A stretch of DNA of 31,707 nt from JBCBTJ01 sp964597685 (GTDB lineage: Bacteria > Pseudomonadota > Alphaproteobacteria > Caulobacterales > Hyphomonadaceae), in contig CAZQZC010000011.1 in NCBI GenBank assembly GCA_964597685.1, positions 1 through 31,707 on the forward strand, in the 5' to 3' direction. The notes beneath the pieces are model-generated. The model was given only the letters and a program-made list of their open reading frames with translations, was not told the DNA's origin and searched no databases. Position 1 is the stretch's first letter; the number at the start of each line of letters is the position of its first letter. The position numbers and the translations under genes were made by a program. Below, one piece after another: positions 1 through 7,866 of the stretch.

Positions 1-169
<169 letters not shown>

Positions 170-285
170 TTGTTGCATCCCCATGCAAACGTCCGAAACC
201 AGAATGATCGCTTTCGTGAGATGCACGCAAGGGTTCAGGCGCAATTCGCTACCGTTGCGAGCTCAAAGTCGTGGTCTGCGCTCGC

Positions 286-1623
286 TTAAGAGGGCTCCAA
301 GGCCTCCAGGAAACGAACCGGCTGACCGCCGCCGCGTCTGACGATCTCGCCGTCCCGCATAACGATTGTTCCGCGGACGATCGTCGCAACCGGCCAGCCT
401 TCCGCTTTGAACCCGTCATAGGGCGTCCAGCCGCATTTCGACGCGGACCAATCGGTCGTGATCGTCTCGCGACGCTTCAGGTCGACCAGCGTGAAATCAG
501 CGTCGTAACCCTCGGCGATGCGCCCTTTGTTGACGATGCCGAACACGCGCTGGGGACCTGCCGAGACCAGCTCCACAAATCGGCGAAGGCTCAACTTGCC
601 GGAATTTACATGGGTCAGCATCACCGGGACCAACGTCTGCACACCCGGCGTTCCGGACGGGGACGCCGGATAGGGACGGGCCTTCTCTTCGGCGGTGTGG
701 GGCGCGTGGTCTGAGCCGATCACGTCGACGATTCCAGCGTTGAGCGCGCGCCACAGCGCATCCTGATGGCGCTGTTCCCGGATTGGGGGGTTCTGTTGGG
801 CGTGGCTGCCCAGGCGTTCATAGGCCTCGGGCGCGGCGAGGGTCAGGTGGTTCGGCAAAACCTCCACACTGGCGACGTCCTTTGCCTCGCGCAGGATGTC
901 CATCTCCTCAGCCGTTGAGATATGCAGGACGTGGATACGTTTACCCGTTTTGCGGGCGAGCCGTAGAAGGCGGGTCGTCGAACTCACCGCCGCCTCGACA
1001 TCACGCACCTCGGGATGGCTCGTCCAATCTCCTTGGCGTGCGAGATGCGCGCGGTCGCGCATTCTGTACTCATCCTCGGAATGGAACGCTGCGCGGCGCT
1101 TGATCGCGCGCAAAACGCGCTCGACGCCCTCGTCGCTTTCAACGAGGAGCGAGCCCGTGGAGGCGCCCATAAACACCTTCACCCCGCAACAGCCCGGCAT
1201 GGCCTCCATATCCGCCAGAAGCGCAGAATTCTCGTTCGTCGCGCCCGCATAGAAGGCGTGGTCCACGTCCATTCGGCCAGAGGCCCGCGCGAACTTGTCG
1301 GTCAACATGTCGGGCGTGGTGGTCGCGGGTTCTGTATTCGGCATCTCGAAGACTGTGCATACCCCGCCAAGCGCGGCCGATCGTGCGCCGGTCTCCAAGT
1401 CTTCTTTCCAATCGAGCCCTGGCTCGCGAAAGTGCACCTGACTGTCGATCACGCCGGGTAATACGTGAAGTCCAGCGCAATCGATCGTTTCGTCGGAAGA
1501 GGCCTGAGCGAGGTCGCCGATCGCCATGATCCGCCCGTTCTGAACCCCGATATCCGCCTCGCCCTCCCCGCCTGGGGTGACGACGCGTCCGTTCTTCAAC
1601 AGCAGATCAAACGATGCGCGCAT
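286..1623 (-). CDS. pyrC: Dihydroorotase, type I (PyrC)
   Basis: This 445-residue amidohydrolase should cyclise N-carbamoyl-aspartate to dihydroorotate in pyrimidine synthesis in the cytoplasm. Visible motifs are the metal-binding VHFREPG (H64, with R66 for substrate), GVKVFMGASTG near residue 147, the metal histidine regions HSED and HIST, and GSDHAPHT near residue 305. The length fits type I dihydroorotases. AAGGAG sits just upstream of the ATG, so the start is secure. An allantoinase or an inactive PyrC-like protein is possible within the superfamily, but all the expected metal ligands are present. No other pyrimidine gene (such as pyrB) is adjacent in the window. It is divergent from the outer-membrane protein gene at 1809, with 185 bases between them. 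Confidence 0.93.
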   Translation of the reverse strand: MRASFDLLLKNGRVVTPGGEGEADIGVQNGRIMAIGDLAQASSDETIDCAGLHVLPGVIDSQVHFREPGLDWKEDLETGARSAALGGVCTVFEMPNTEPATTTPDMLTDKFARASGRMDVDHAFYAGATNENSALLADMEAMPGCCGVKVFMGASTGSLLVESDEGVERVLRAIKRRAAFHSEDEYRMRDRAHLARQGDWTSHPEVRDVEAAVSSTTRLLRLARKTGKRIHVLHISTAEEMDILREAKDVASVEVLPNHLTLAAPEAYERLGSHAQQNPPIREQRHQDALWRALNAGIVDVIGSDHAPHTAEEKARPYPASPSGTPGVQTLVPVMLTHVNSGKLSLRRFVELVSAGPQRVFGIVNKGRIAEGYDADFTLVDLKRRETITTDWSASKCGWTPYDGFKAEGWPVATIVRGTIVMRDGEIVRRGGGQPVRFLEALEPS

Positions 1624-1808
1624 ACTACTCCTTCGACGACGCAGGCTTGCGCGGTCAAGCCTTTCAAAGACCTCACAAAATCGTGAGTGTCGCGAAAACG
1701 ACGCACAGGCGCTGTGTTATCAGGCGCGAGGGTGATGATTCGCTTGCGCTGGGGCTTCGGCCGCGCTTTCGATCCATCGCGAGTTAATCACGGGAAGGGG
1801 TCCCCCAG

Positions 1809-2582
1809 ATGAGCTACAAGTATCTCGCCGCAGCCGCGGCGTGCCTGTCGGTATCAACACCAGCTTACGCCCAAGGCTTGTTCGATTTTGAGGGCGCCGA
1901 GGGTAAATTTTACGTCGCCGGCTTTGGCGGCGGCGGCTTTCAGACGGATGCGGAATTCACCGGCACGCTCGCTCCAGGACCTGGCGTCCTAGATGATGTG
2001 GCGCTGGTTCCCGGCGCTCCGGCGCAAGTCGACGTTGATTTCCTCTCAGACGCATTTTTCGGCGGCGCGGTCGGCTATCGCCTGCCGTTCAAGTACTTCT
2101 TCGGTCTGCTTCAGCCCCGGGTCGAGGTTGAGGTCAGCTTCCTTGAAGCCGACGCAGCCGGCGGCGCCTTCAACGGCGGAAACTTCCTATTCGAAGGCGA
2201 AACCCAGACCCTGTTCATCCTGCTCAACTCCTACAACGAGATCCGCGTCTCAGACGAACAGCGGATCATTCCTTATATCGGCGGTGGCCTTGGCATCGGC
2301 ATCGTCGATACAACGCTGAATTTCGCACCCGAACTCGGCGGCCCGCTGCCGACCTTCGTGGCCCAGGGCGAGAACACGACCTTCGCACGATCCATCGCTG
2401 GCGGCCTGACCTGGGAAGCGACCGAGCGGCTCGATATCTACACCGAGGGCCGCTATTATCGCGTCGATGGCGTCGACGTGGTCCAGGGCGTCGTTAGCGA
2501 CGAGCCGGCGTCTTTTGTCGCTGAACTCGACGACGATCTCGACGGCGTCACCTGGACGGCCGGGCTCCGGTTCAAGTTTTAG
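1809..2582 (+). CDS. Outer-membrane beta-barrel protein
   Basis: The 257-residue product starts with a clear Sec signal peptide ending AYA-Q at residues 19-22. The mature part is rich in Gly, Phe and Tyr, with alternating hydrophobic residues typical of barrel strands, and ends in FKF with the C-terminal phenylalanine recognised by the BAM machinery. Glycine-rich strands such as FYVAGFGGGGF and IPYIGGGLGIGI resemble the OmpA/OmpW-like small barrel families. The cargo is unknown; it may be structural or a narrow pore. It appears to be a single transcription unit, because a strong GC-rich hairpin follows its stop codon directly. Confidence 0.8.
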   Translation: MSYKYLAAAAACLSVSTPAYAQGLFDFEGAEGKFYVAGFGGGGFQTDAEFTGTLAPGPGVLDDVALVPGAPAQVDVDFLSDAFFGGAVGYRLPFKYFFGLLQPRVEVEVSFLEADAAGGAFNGGNFLFEGETQTLFILLNSYNEIRVSDEQRIIPYIGGGLGIGIVDTTLNFAPELGGPLPTFVAQGENTTFARSIAGGLTWEATERLDIYTEGRYYRVDGVDVVQGVVSDEPASFVAELDDDLDGVTWTAGLRFKF

Positions 2583-2593
2583 CATCCCTGTTT

Positions 2594-2642
2594 GCGCCGG
2601 GCCGGCCGACATTCGGCGGCTCGGCCTGGCGCTTCGACAAAA
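2594..2642 (+). terminator. GC-rich hairpin after the beta-barrel gene
   Basis: Two arms of about 15 bases, GCGCCGGGCCGGCCG and CGGCTCGGCCTGGCGC, pair with a few mismatches around a short loop, starting 12 bases after the stop codon at 2582. Only a weak T run follows, so this is a terminator-like structure, not a textbook intrinsic terminator. Confidence 0.45.
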
Positions 2643-2652
2643 TCGCGCTTAG

Positions 2653-3459
2653 ATGCGGGCGATGGCAAACATCCTCTCCAGCCGCGCCGTTCTGGACGTC
2701 ACTTCCACGGATGCGGCGTCGTTTCTAGAGCGTCTCGTCACCTGCAGAACCGATGACATGAACCTTGGCGACGCGCGCTATGGCGCTTTGCTGACGCCCC
2801 AGGGCAAGATCATCGCAGACTTTCTAATACTCGCGATTGAGGACGGGTTCCGGCTCGACGTCGCGGCTGAAGCCCTAGACGATCTCGCGAAACGCCTGCG
2901 CTTGTTTAAGCTGCGCGCCGACGTGGCCATTGTCCCACGGCCAGACTTAGCCGTGGTTTTGGACGAGAGCGGCTTCGAAGATCCGCGCTCCCGGGATTTG
3001 CCCAAACGTACTTTCGCTTCGGCTGACGCGGCATTCGATCCAGGCGACACGATCTGGCGCGCTAAACGCCTTGCCGCAGGTGTGTCGGAATTCGGCGAGG
3101 ATTTCGGTTCGGCGGACGTGTTCCCAGCTGACATCAACATGGATGCGCTGAACGGGGTCGACTTTAAGAAGGGCTGCTTCGTCGGCCAGGAGGTCGTAAG
3201 CCGAATGAAACGTCGCGGCACGGCGCGGCGGCGAACGCTCGTCGCCCGCGGCGCCGCGGTCGAGACGGGCGCCGAAATCATTTCGGGCGACGCATCGATC
3301 GGTGCGATCACCAGCGCAGTGGACGGGATCGGCCTTACACGGGTTAGAATCGACCGATTGGCCGCGGGCGGCGCGCCGAGCATTGCAGGCGCGAGCGTCG
3401 ATCTCACGATTCCCGACTGGCTCGCGCCGGACATGGCCGACGTCGGCGCCGATGGCTGA
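2653..3459 (+). CDS. ygfZ: YgfZ/GcvT-like folate-binding protein (Fe-S cluster maintenance)
   Basis: This 268-residue protein has the hallmark K-G-C-F-V-G-Q-E motif at residues 173-180, with the conserved cysteine C175 of the YgfZ/IBA57 family. These GcvT-fold proteins bind tetrahydrofolate and help assemble or repair 4Fe-4S clusters in enzymes such as MiaB. The N-terminal part (SSRAVLDV, then LTPQGKIIADF) fits the same family. Two ATGs (2653 and 2662) are possible starts, neither with a strong ribosome site; the second would give MANILSSRAVL, closer to family N-termini. The last eight bases overlap the start of tag, so translation of the two is probably coupled. Confidence 0.88.
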   Translation: MRAMANILSSRAVLDVTSTDAASFLERLVTCRTDDMNLGDARYGALLTPQGKIIADFLILAIEDGFRLDVAAEALDDLAKRLRLFKLRADVAIVPRPDLAVVLDESGFEDPRSRDLPKRTFASADAAFDPGDTIWRAKRLAAGVSEFGEDFGSADVFPADINMDALNGVDFKKGCFVGQEVVSRMKRRGTARRRTLVARGAAVETGAEIISGDASIGAITSAVDGIGLTRVRIDRLAAGGAPSIAGASVDLTIPDWLAPDMADVGADG

Positions 3460-4039
3460 CGAACGCCTTCCCTGCGCCTGGGCTCCGGCCGACGATCCGT
3501 TGTATCGGGACTATCACGACACCGAATGGGGCGTGCCCGAATGGGATTCCCGCGCGCTTTGGGAAAAGCTGCAGCTCGACGGCATGCAGGCCGGCCTCGC
3601 CTGGATCACCATTCTACGCAAGCGAGACTCGATCCGCGAGGAGTTCGACTTTTTCGATCCTGAACGAATCGCACGCTGGGACGCGCCGCGCATCGAAAAA
3701 GCGCTCGCCAATCCCGGGATCATACGCAGCCCGAAGAAGATCGAAGCTTGCATCGGAAACGCCCGCGCCTTTCTAGATCAGGCGGACGGAGGCGAGGACT
3801 TCTCCGACTGGATATGGTCCTATGTGGACGGCGCTCCGATCGTGAATTCGTGGATTGATTTCCGCGACGCTCCAACGAAAACCGACATCTCAGAACGCCT
3901 CTCGAAGGATCTCAAGAAACGCGGTCACAAATTCTGCGGCCCCGTTATTGTTTACGCGTTGATGCAAGCGGTTGGTATGGTCAATGACCATGAAATCGGC
4001 TGTCCTCGCCACTCAGAGATCAGGGACTTGATGTCATGA
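3452..4039 (+). CDS. tag: DNA-3-methyladenine glycosylase I
   Basis: The 195-residue product should excise 3-methyladenine from alkylated DNA by base excision. It begins with the family pattern C-x-W...DPLY..YHD.EWGVP and has QAGLAWITILRKR, WSYVDG, KKRGHKFCGP and VNDHEIGC. The zinc-snap ligands of E. coli Tag (Cys4, His17, His175, Cys179) map to C8, H22 and the H and C of NDHEIGC. Position 43 is Asp (LDGMQAG), where E. coli has Glu38, which helps recognise 3-methyladenine; this looks like a conservative change. The start is the ATG inside ATGGCTGA, overlapping the ygfZ-like stop. The stop overlaps the next start as ATGA. Confidence 0.92.
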   Translation: MADERLPCAWAPADDPLYRDYHDTEWGVPEWDSRALWEKLQLDGMQAGLAWITILRKRDSIREEFDFFDPERIARWDAPRIEKALANPGIIRSPKKIEACIGNARAFLDQADGGEDFSDWIWSYVDGAPIVNSWIDFRDAPTKTDISERLSKDLKKRGHKFCGPVIVYALMQAVGMVNDHEIGCPRHSEIRDLMS

Positions 4040-4236
4040 GGAACGCGTTAGCCGCCTTAGCCGCCATGGGATCGCTCGCAGGATGCCTCGCCGTCGGCGA
4101 CGCCGCTTACAATCGCGCCGAGATCGCGCTTTGTGAGGAGATCGTCGATCCGGCCGCACGGTCGCAATGCGAGCTGGACGCCGTCGCGCGGCGCGGCGAA
4201 CGCAACGCTGAGCGGCGCGCCGACAAGTTCGACTGA
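4036..4236 (+). CDS. Small lipoprotein of unknown function
   Basis: A 66-residue product begins at an ATGA overlap with tag. It has a short signal sequence with a lipobox-like GSLAGC at about residues 12-17. The rest is an Arg/Glu/Ala-rich segment with two further cysteines (LCEEIVDP, QCELDAVARR) and a highly charged tail. No domain is recognised. It may be a lipid-anchored envelope peptide; its fusion to the tag operon by overlapping codons suggests co-expression, not shared function. Confidence 0.6.
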   Translation: MRNALAALAAMGSLAGCLAVGDAAYNRAEIALCEEIVDPAARSQCELDAVARRGERNAERRADKFD

Positions 4237-4324
4237 GCCGCCGTCTCGACGCAACTCAATAAGCCGAGTAAAGGCCGCGATTTATTTCGGCGCGCTGCTC
4301 TAGGCGCGCGGCAAGGAGTTTCGC

Positions 4325-4774
4325 ATGAACCCTCTGAAAATCATCGCATTCGCAGCTCTCGTCTTGCTTTCCGCATGCGGGGCGTCCGCACAGAAAACAG
4401 ATCTCAGCGCGTCGCGTGTCTTGAACGGCATGCGCATTAGCGCTGACGGGATCACATTTTACTCCATGGGAGACGTCATGGAGGGCGTAAAGGGAGAGTG
4501 TCCGCACGCGGCCGTTCAATGGACCGGATCGACCTACAGGTCGACGGAAACCGGATCACGCTACGCAGCCGAGACGATCAGCGGGGTCAACATGGCCAGC
4601 GACGTCCGCCTGTTCCTTCCAGCAGATCATCCGAATTATCTGCGACTGTCGGGAGAGATGCTCCTTTACACCGCGAACGGCCTGAACCGTTGGACGTCGA
4701 TCGGCGTCTGGTACAAGCCGACAAATACAGACTGCCTTGTCGAAATCACCGCGGCGAGCTTCGCGACGCATTAG
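4325..4774 (+). CDS. Lipoprotein of unknown function
   Basis: The 149-residue product has a classic lipoprotein signal, MNPLKIIAFAALVLLSAC, with lipobox LSAC; AAGGAG lies about seven bases upstream of the ATG. The mature part has two cysteines (GECPH, TDCLVEI) that could form a disulfide, plus aromatic strands such as LLYTANGLNRW and GVWYKP, suggesting a small beta-rich periplasmic domain. No family is recognised. It stands 88 bases after the previous lipoprotein and could share its promoter. Confidence 0.75.
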   Translation: MNPLKIIAFAALVLLSACGASAQKTDLSASRVLNGMRISADGITFYSMGDVMEGVKGECPHAAVQWTGSTYRSTETGSRYAAETISGVNMASDVRLFLPADHPNYLRLSGEMLLYTANGLNRWTSIGVWYKPTNTDCLVEITAASFATH

Positions 4775-4779
4775 ATCAA

Positions 4780-4822
4780 CGCGGTTTGTCTCGACGCCGT
4801 GTGTCAAGGGGTCTAAACCGCG
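4780..4822 (+). terminator. Inverted repeat between lipoprotein and ketoacyl synthase genes
   Basis: Arms CGCGGTTT (4780-4787) and AAACCGCG (4815-4822) pair perfectly across a 27-base loop, just after the lipoprotein stop. There is no clear T run. It may be a weak terminator or a regulator site for the next gene. Confidence 0.3.
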
Positions 4823-4869
4823 GCATCTTCTTCCGATGACACATTCAGTATTCCCGATCGAGGACGCGT

Positions 4870-5991
4870 ATGACTAAGCCGGTGATCACCGCGACAGGGC
4901 TCTACACCCCGCCGAACTCCGTCTCCAACGAGGAGCTTGTCGCCAGCTTCAATGCCTGGGCCGACAAGTGGAACGACGCCCACGCCGCCGACATCGAAGC
5001 TGGACGGGCGGAGCCTAAACCGCATTCTTCTGTAGAGTTCATCGAAAAGGCGTCCGGGATCAAATCGCGCTACGTCATCGACAAGTCCGGCGTGGTGAAT
5101 CCTGACGTCATGGCGCCGCGCATCCCCGAACGATCGAACGACGACATCTCCGTACTCGCCGAGATCGCCGTGCTGGCGGCCCGCCAAGCGCTGGAAACCG
5201 CAGGACGCGACGCGAAAGACATCGACGCGGTCATTTGCGCGGCCTCCAACATGCAGCGCCCCTACCCCGCCATGGCTGTTGAAATTCAAGAGGCGCTAGG
5301 CATTGAGGGTTTCGGGTTCGACATGAATGTCGCCTGCTCTTCGGCGACGTTCGGCATCCAGACAGCGGCGGATTTCGTCCGGGCCGGCAACGCCAAATCC
5401 GTACTCATGGTCAACCCGGAAATCTGCTCCGGCCATTTGAACTTCACCGACCGCGACAGCCATTTCATTTTCGGCGACGTCGCCACAGCCGTCTTGATCG
5501 AAGCTGAAGACATGGCGCCAGCCCAGCACTGGTCGATCCTCGGCACCAACCTGAAGACCAAATTCTCGAACAATATCCGTAACAATTTCGGCTTCCTGAA
5601 CCGCGCCGCGCCAGACCACGCAACGGATACGGACAAATTGTTCATTCAAGAAGGCCGCAAAGTGTTCAAGGACGTGGTGCCCTGGGTCTCCGAAATGGTG
5701 CTCGCCGACATGGATCGCTTGAACATCGCGCCCGGCGACCTTCGGCGCCTGTGGCTGCACCAAGCCAACGCCAACATGAACCGGCTCATCGCCGCCAAAG
5801 TTCTGGGGCATGAGGCGAGCGAAGATGAAAGCCCAACGGTCTTGGACGAATACGCGAACACGTCCTCAGCGGGATCGATCATCGCGTTTCACAAGCACTC
5901 GGCCGACTTTCAACCAGGCGAAACGGGCCTGATTTGCTCCTTTGGCGCGGGGTATTCTGCTGGGACCGCTTTCGTGAAACGGGTCGGCTAG
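4870..5991 (+). CDS. Beta-ketoacyl-ACP synthase III-like thiolase-fold enzyme
   Basis: The 373-residue protein carries the FabH-type triad: Cys156 in NVACSSATF, His297 in WLHQANANMN and Asn330 in EYANTSSAG. It should form a carbon-carbon bond between an acyl thioester and malonyl-ACP, or perform a related acyl transfer. It is about 50 residues longer than E. coli FabH, with an extra N-terminal stretch around residues 25-60 (NAWADKWNDAH). This resembles the longer FabH homologues of proteobacteria, such as the Pseudomonas PA3286 type linked to medium-chain acyl-CoA primers; that comparison is from memory. No plsX, fabD or acpP is nearby, so it is probably not the housekeeping FabH. GAGG precedes the ATG. 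Confidence 0.85.
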   Translation: MTKPVITATGLYTPPNSVSNEELVASFNAWADKWNDAHAADIEAGRAEPKPHSSVEFIEKASGIKSRYVIDKSGVVNPDVMAPRIPERSNDDISVLAEIAVLAARQALETAGRDAKDIDAVICAASNMQRPYPAMAVEIQEALGIEGFGFDMNVACSSATFGIQTAADFVRAGNAKSVLMVNPEICSGHLNFTDRDSHFIFGDVATAVLIEAEDMAPAQHWSILGTNLKTKFSNNIRNNFGFLNRAAPDHATDTDKLFIQEGRKVFKDVVPWVSEMVLADMDRLNIAPGDLRRLWLHQANANMNRLIAAKVLGHEASEDESPTVLDEYANTSSAGSIIAFHKHSADFQPGETGLICSFGAGYSAGTAFVKRVG

Positions 5992-6143
5992 GCCCAGTCG
6001 TCGCCATTTGTATCGTACATGTCGCCGAAGAGAGCCGTGCGGCTCTCCCGAAACGCCGCGACAAACACGATCGCGCCCGAAACGGCGAGGATTCCCCATG
6101 ACGCCCAGGGGTGGCTAACGGCATTTAGGATAGTCTCGATCAT
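5988..6143 (-). CDS. Small single-span membrane protein (51 residues)
   Basis: A 51-codon minus-strand frame runs from ATG (6143) to TAG (5988). The N-terminus is short and amphipathic (MIETILNAVSHP). A hydrophobic segment WGILAVSGAIVFVAAF (about residues 16-31) could span the membrane once, followed by basic FRESR and an acidic tail DMYDTNGDDWA. AAGG lies about ten bases upstream. Its stop overlaps the synthase stop by two bases, tail to tail, which leaves the frame tightly fitted between neighbours. No family is recognised. The tidy hydrophobic/positive-inside layout argues for a real gene, but short frames can arise by chance. Confidence 0.5.
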   Translation of the reverse strand: MIETILNAVSHPWASWGILAVSGAIVFVAAFRESRTALFGDMYDTNGDDWA

Positions 6144-6289
6144 CACTCAGCGCCTTGGCGGGCCCACTTGTCTTGTTGAGTTGAGTGTGGCCCAGCATGC
6201 TTAACGGACACTGAGTCAAATCGGGCGCGATCTAGGCCACTGTGTAACCAAATCGCGCCAGTTTCTTTACCATCGGCTCGGAATCCACG

Positions 6290-6919
6290 ATGACCGTCGC
6301 CATGGCGTCCAAGAGAACCACCCCGCCGCCCCGCGCCTGGCAGCGCATGCTGTCAGGACGACGGCTAGATCTGCTTGACCCGTCGCCGATGGATGTCGAG
6401 ATCGAAGACATTGCACACGGATTGGCCCGCGTCGCCCGTTGGAACGGCCAGACACGTGGCGCGCACGCCTTTTCGGTCGCCCAACATTCGGTGGTCGTCG
6501 AAGCGGTTTGCACCCAGCTGGACGTCGGGCTCGACACGCGATGGCGCTTAGCCGCGCTGCTCCATGACAGCCCGGAATACGTGATCGGCGATATGATCTC
6601 GCCGTTTAAAGCTGTGCTCGGCGACGGCTATAAATCGATAGAGAAACGCCTCGCCGGCGCGATACATGTGAGGTTCGGGCTTCCGCCTGAATTGCCGCGC
6701 CCCATCGAGCGGCTGATAAAGCGGGCCGATCATGTCTCGGCGTGGTTCGAAGCGGTTCAGTTGGCGGGTTTCGCGCCGGACGAGGCCGATCGGTTTTTCG
6801 GCCGCCCCGACGCGTCTATTGTCCTCGACTTGACGCCAGAGCCTGTCGAGACAGCGCAAACCCGCTTTATCGCGCGCCACGCCGCCCTTCTCGCAGCGCT
6901 TGACGCGGAGGCGGTATGA
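6290..6919 (+). CDS. HD-domain phosphohydrolase (YfbR/COG1896-like)
   Basis: The 209-residue protein has an HD metal-binding signature: H66 in VAQHSVVV, then LLHDSPEYVIGDMISPFK with H92-D93, and a later KRADHVS. The pattern HSVVV...LLHD.PE...GD...P.K matches YfbR-type hydrolases, which dephosphorylate nucleoside monophosphates or related compounds. Two in-frame ATGs (6290, 6302) are possible; neither has a strong ribosome site. Its stop overlaps the next gene's start as ATGA, so it is probably co-translated with the NrtR-like regulator. That pairing suggests a nucleotide or NAD-related substrate, which is an inference. Confidence 0.8.
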   Translation: MTVAMASKRTTPPPRAWQRMLSGRRLDLLDPSPMDVEIEDIAHGLARVARWNGQTRGAHAFSVAQHSVVVEAVCTQLDVGLDTRWRLAALLHDSPEYVIGDMISPFKAVLGDGYKSIEKRLAGAIHVRFGLPPELPRPIERLIKRADHVSAWFEAVQLAGFAPDEADRFFGRPDASIVLDLTPEPVETAQTRFIARHAALLAALDAEAV

Positions 6920-7857
6920 CCGCCCCCCTCTTAATCGGCCTGTCGGCGGTGATCGTCGCTGTCGATGAGGAAAAGCCGCGCGTTCTGGCGGCCAAGCGCG
7001 ACGGGCTCGCAGCCTTGCCCTTTGGCGCGTTCGATCCGGAAAGCGATCGCACCTTCGAGTTGGCGCTCAGGCGCTGGGTGCGCGAACAAACGGGTTTCGA
7101 CATCGGATATGTCGAGCAATTGTACACATTCGGCGATCGGGACCGGGAGACCCCGGGCGCGACGCTCGCCGATGCGCCCTCCGATGCGCGCGTCGTCTCC
7201 GTCGGCTATCTTGCACTGACGCCGGTCGCGGAAGAGATCGAAGCTGTCTTTGGAGCGCGTTGGCGCGGCTGGTACCGTCACTTCCCCTGGGAAGACCATC
7301 GCGGCGGACGTCCACGTCTCATTGAGGCCGAAATTGCGCCGAGGCTGAAAACCTGGGCGGCTGGCTCCGATGCGCGCATCGACCGTGCGCGACTGAGCTT
7401 CGGCCTCGACGGTTGCGAGTGGGTCGAGGAACGCGCGCTCGACCGTTATGAATTGCTCTATGAAGCGGGGCTCGTCCAAGAATGCGTCCGCGACGCGGGC
7501 TTGCCGAGCCTTGATTTCGAGCTTGGCGACGCGATGGCCTCAGACCACAGGCGGATCTTGGCCACCGCCATCGCGCGGTTACGGGGCAAGATCAAATACC
7601 GCCCCGTCGTCTTCGAATTGATGGGTGAACGCTTCACGCTGTCGGCGCTGCAGCGCGTGGTCGAGGCCGTCTTGGGCCTTTGCCTTCACAAACAGAATTT
7701 CCGCAGGGCGTTGGACCGCACGGGACTTGTCGAAGGCACCGGCGAACTGGAGCCCGGCACCGGCGGCCGCCCGGCGGAATTGTACCGCTTCCGCCGCGAG
7801 GTCTTGCGCCAGAAAATGGCCCTGGGCGTCGCCACGCCGGGTCTCAGACGCGAGTAA
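6916..7857 (+). CDS. NrtR-like regulator: degenerate Nudix domain plus winged helix
   Basis: The 313-residue protein has an N-terminal Nudix-like fold (about residues 1-160) with a degenerate Nudix box. LALRRWVREQTGF replaces the catalytic RExxEE core, followed by YVEQLYTFGDRDR, typical of the non-catalytic COG4111 group. The C-terminal part (from about residue 215: RPVVFELMGERFTLSALQ, then HKQNFRRAL, GTGGRPAELYRF) is the NrtR-type winged-helix DNA-binding domain. NrtR proteins sense ADP-ribose derivatives and repress NAD synthesis or pentose genes. Here no NAD gene is adjacent; the only partner is the upstream HD hydrolase, joined by an ATGA overlap. Its targets cannot be read from the sequence. 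Confidence 0.82.
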   Translation: MTAPLLIGLSAVIVAVDEEKPRVLAAKRDGLAALPFGAFDPESDRTFELALRRWVREQTGFDIGYVEQLYTFGDRDRETPGATLADAPSDARVVSVGYLALTPVAEEIEAVFGARWRGWYRHFPWEDHRGGRPRLIEAEIAPRLKTWAAGSDARIDRARLSFGLDGCEWVEERALDRYELLYEAGLVQECVRDAGLPSLDFELGDAMASDHRRILATAIARLRGKIKYRPVVFELMGERFTLSALQRVVEAVLGLCLHKQNFRRALDRTGLVEGTGELEPGTGGRPAELYRFRREVLRQKMALGVATPGLRRE

Positions 7858-7866
7858 GCAAGCGGC

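Noticed and set aside
1672..1687. CTCAC-N6-GTGAG inverted repeat between pyrC and the barrel gene
   Set aside because: The half-sites are in the opposite orientation to CRP sites and the stem is only five bases; likely chance, though some other operator cannot be excluded.
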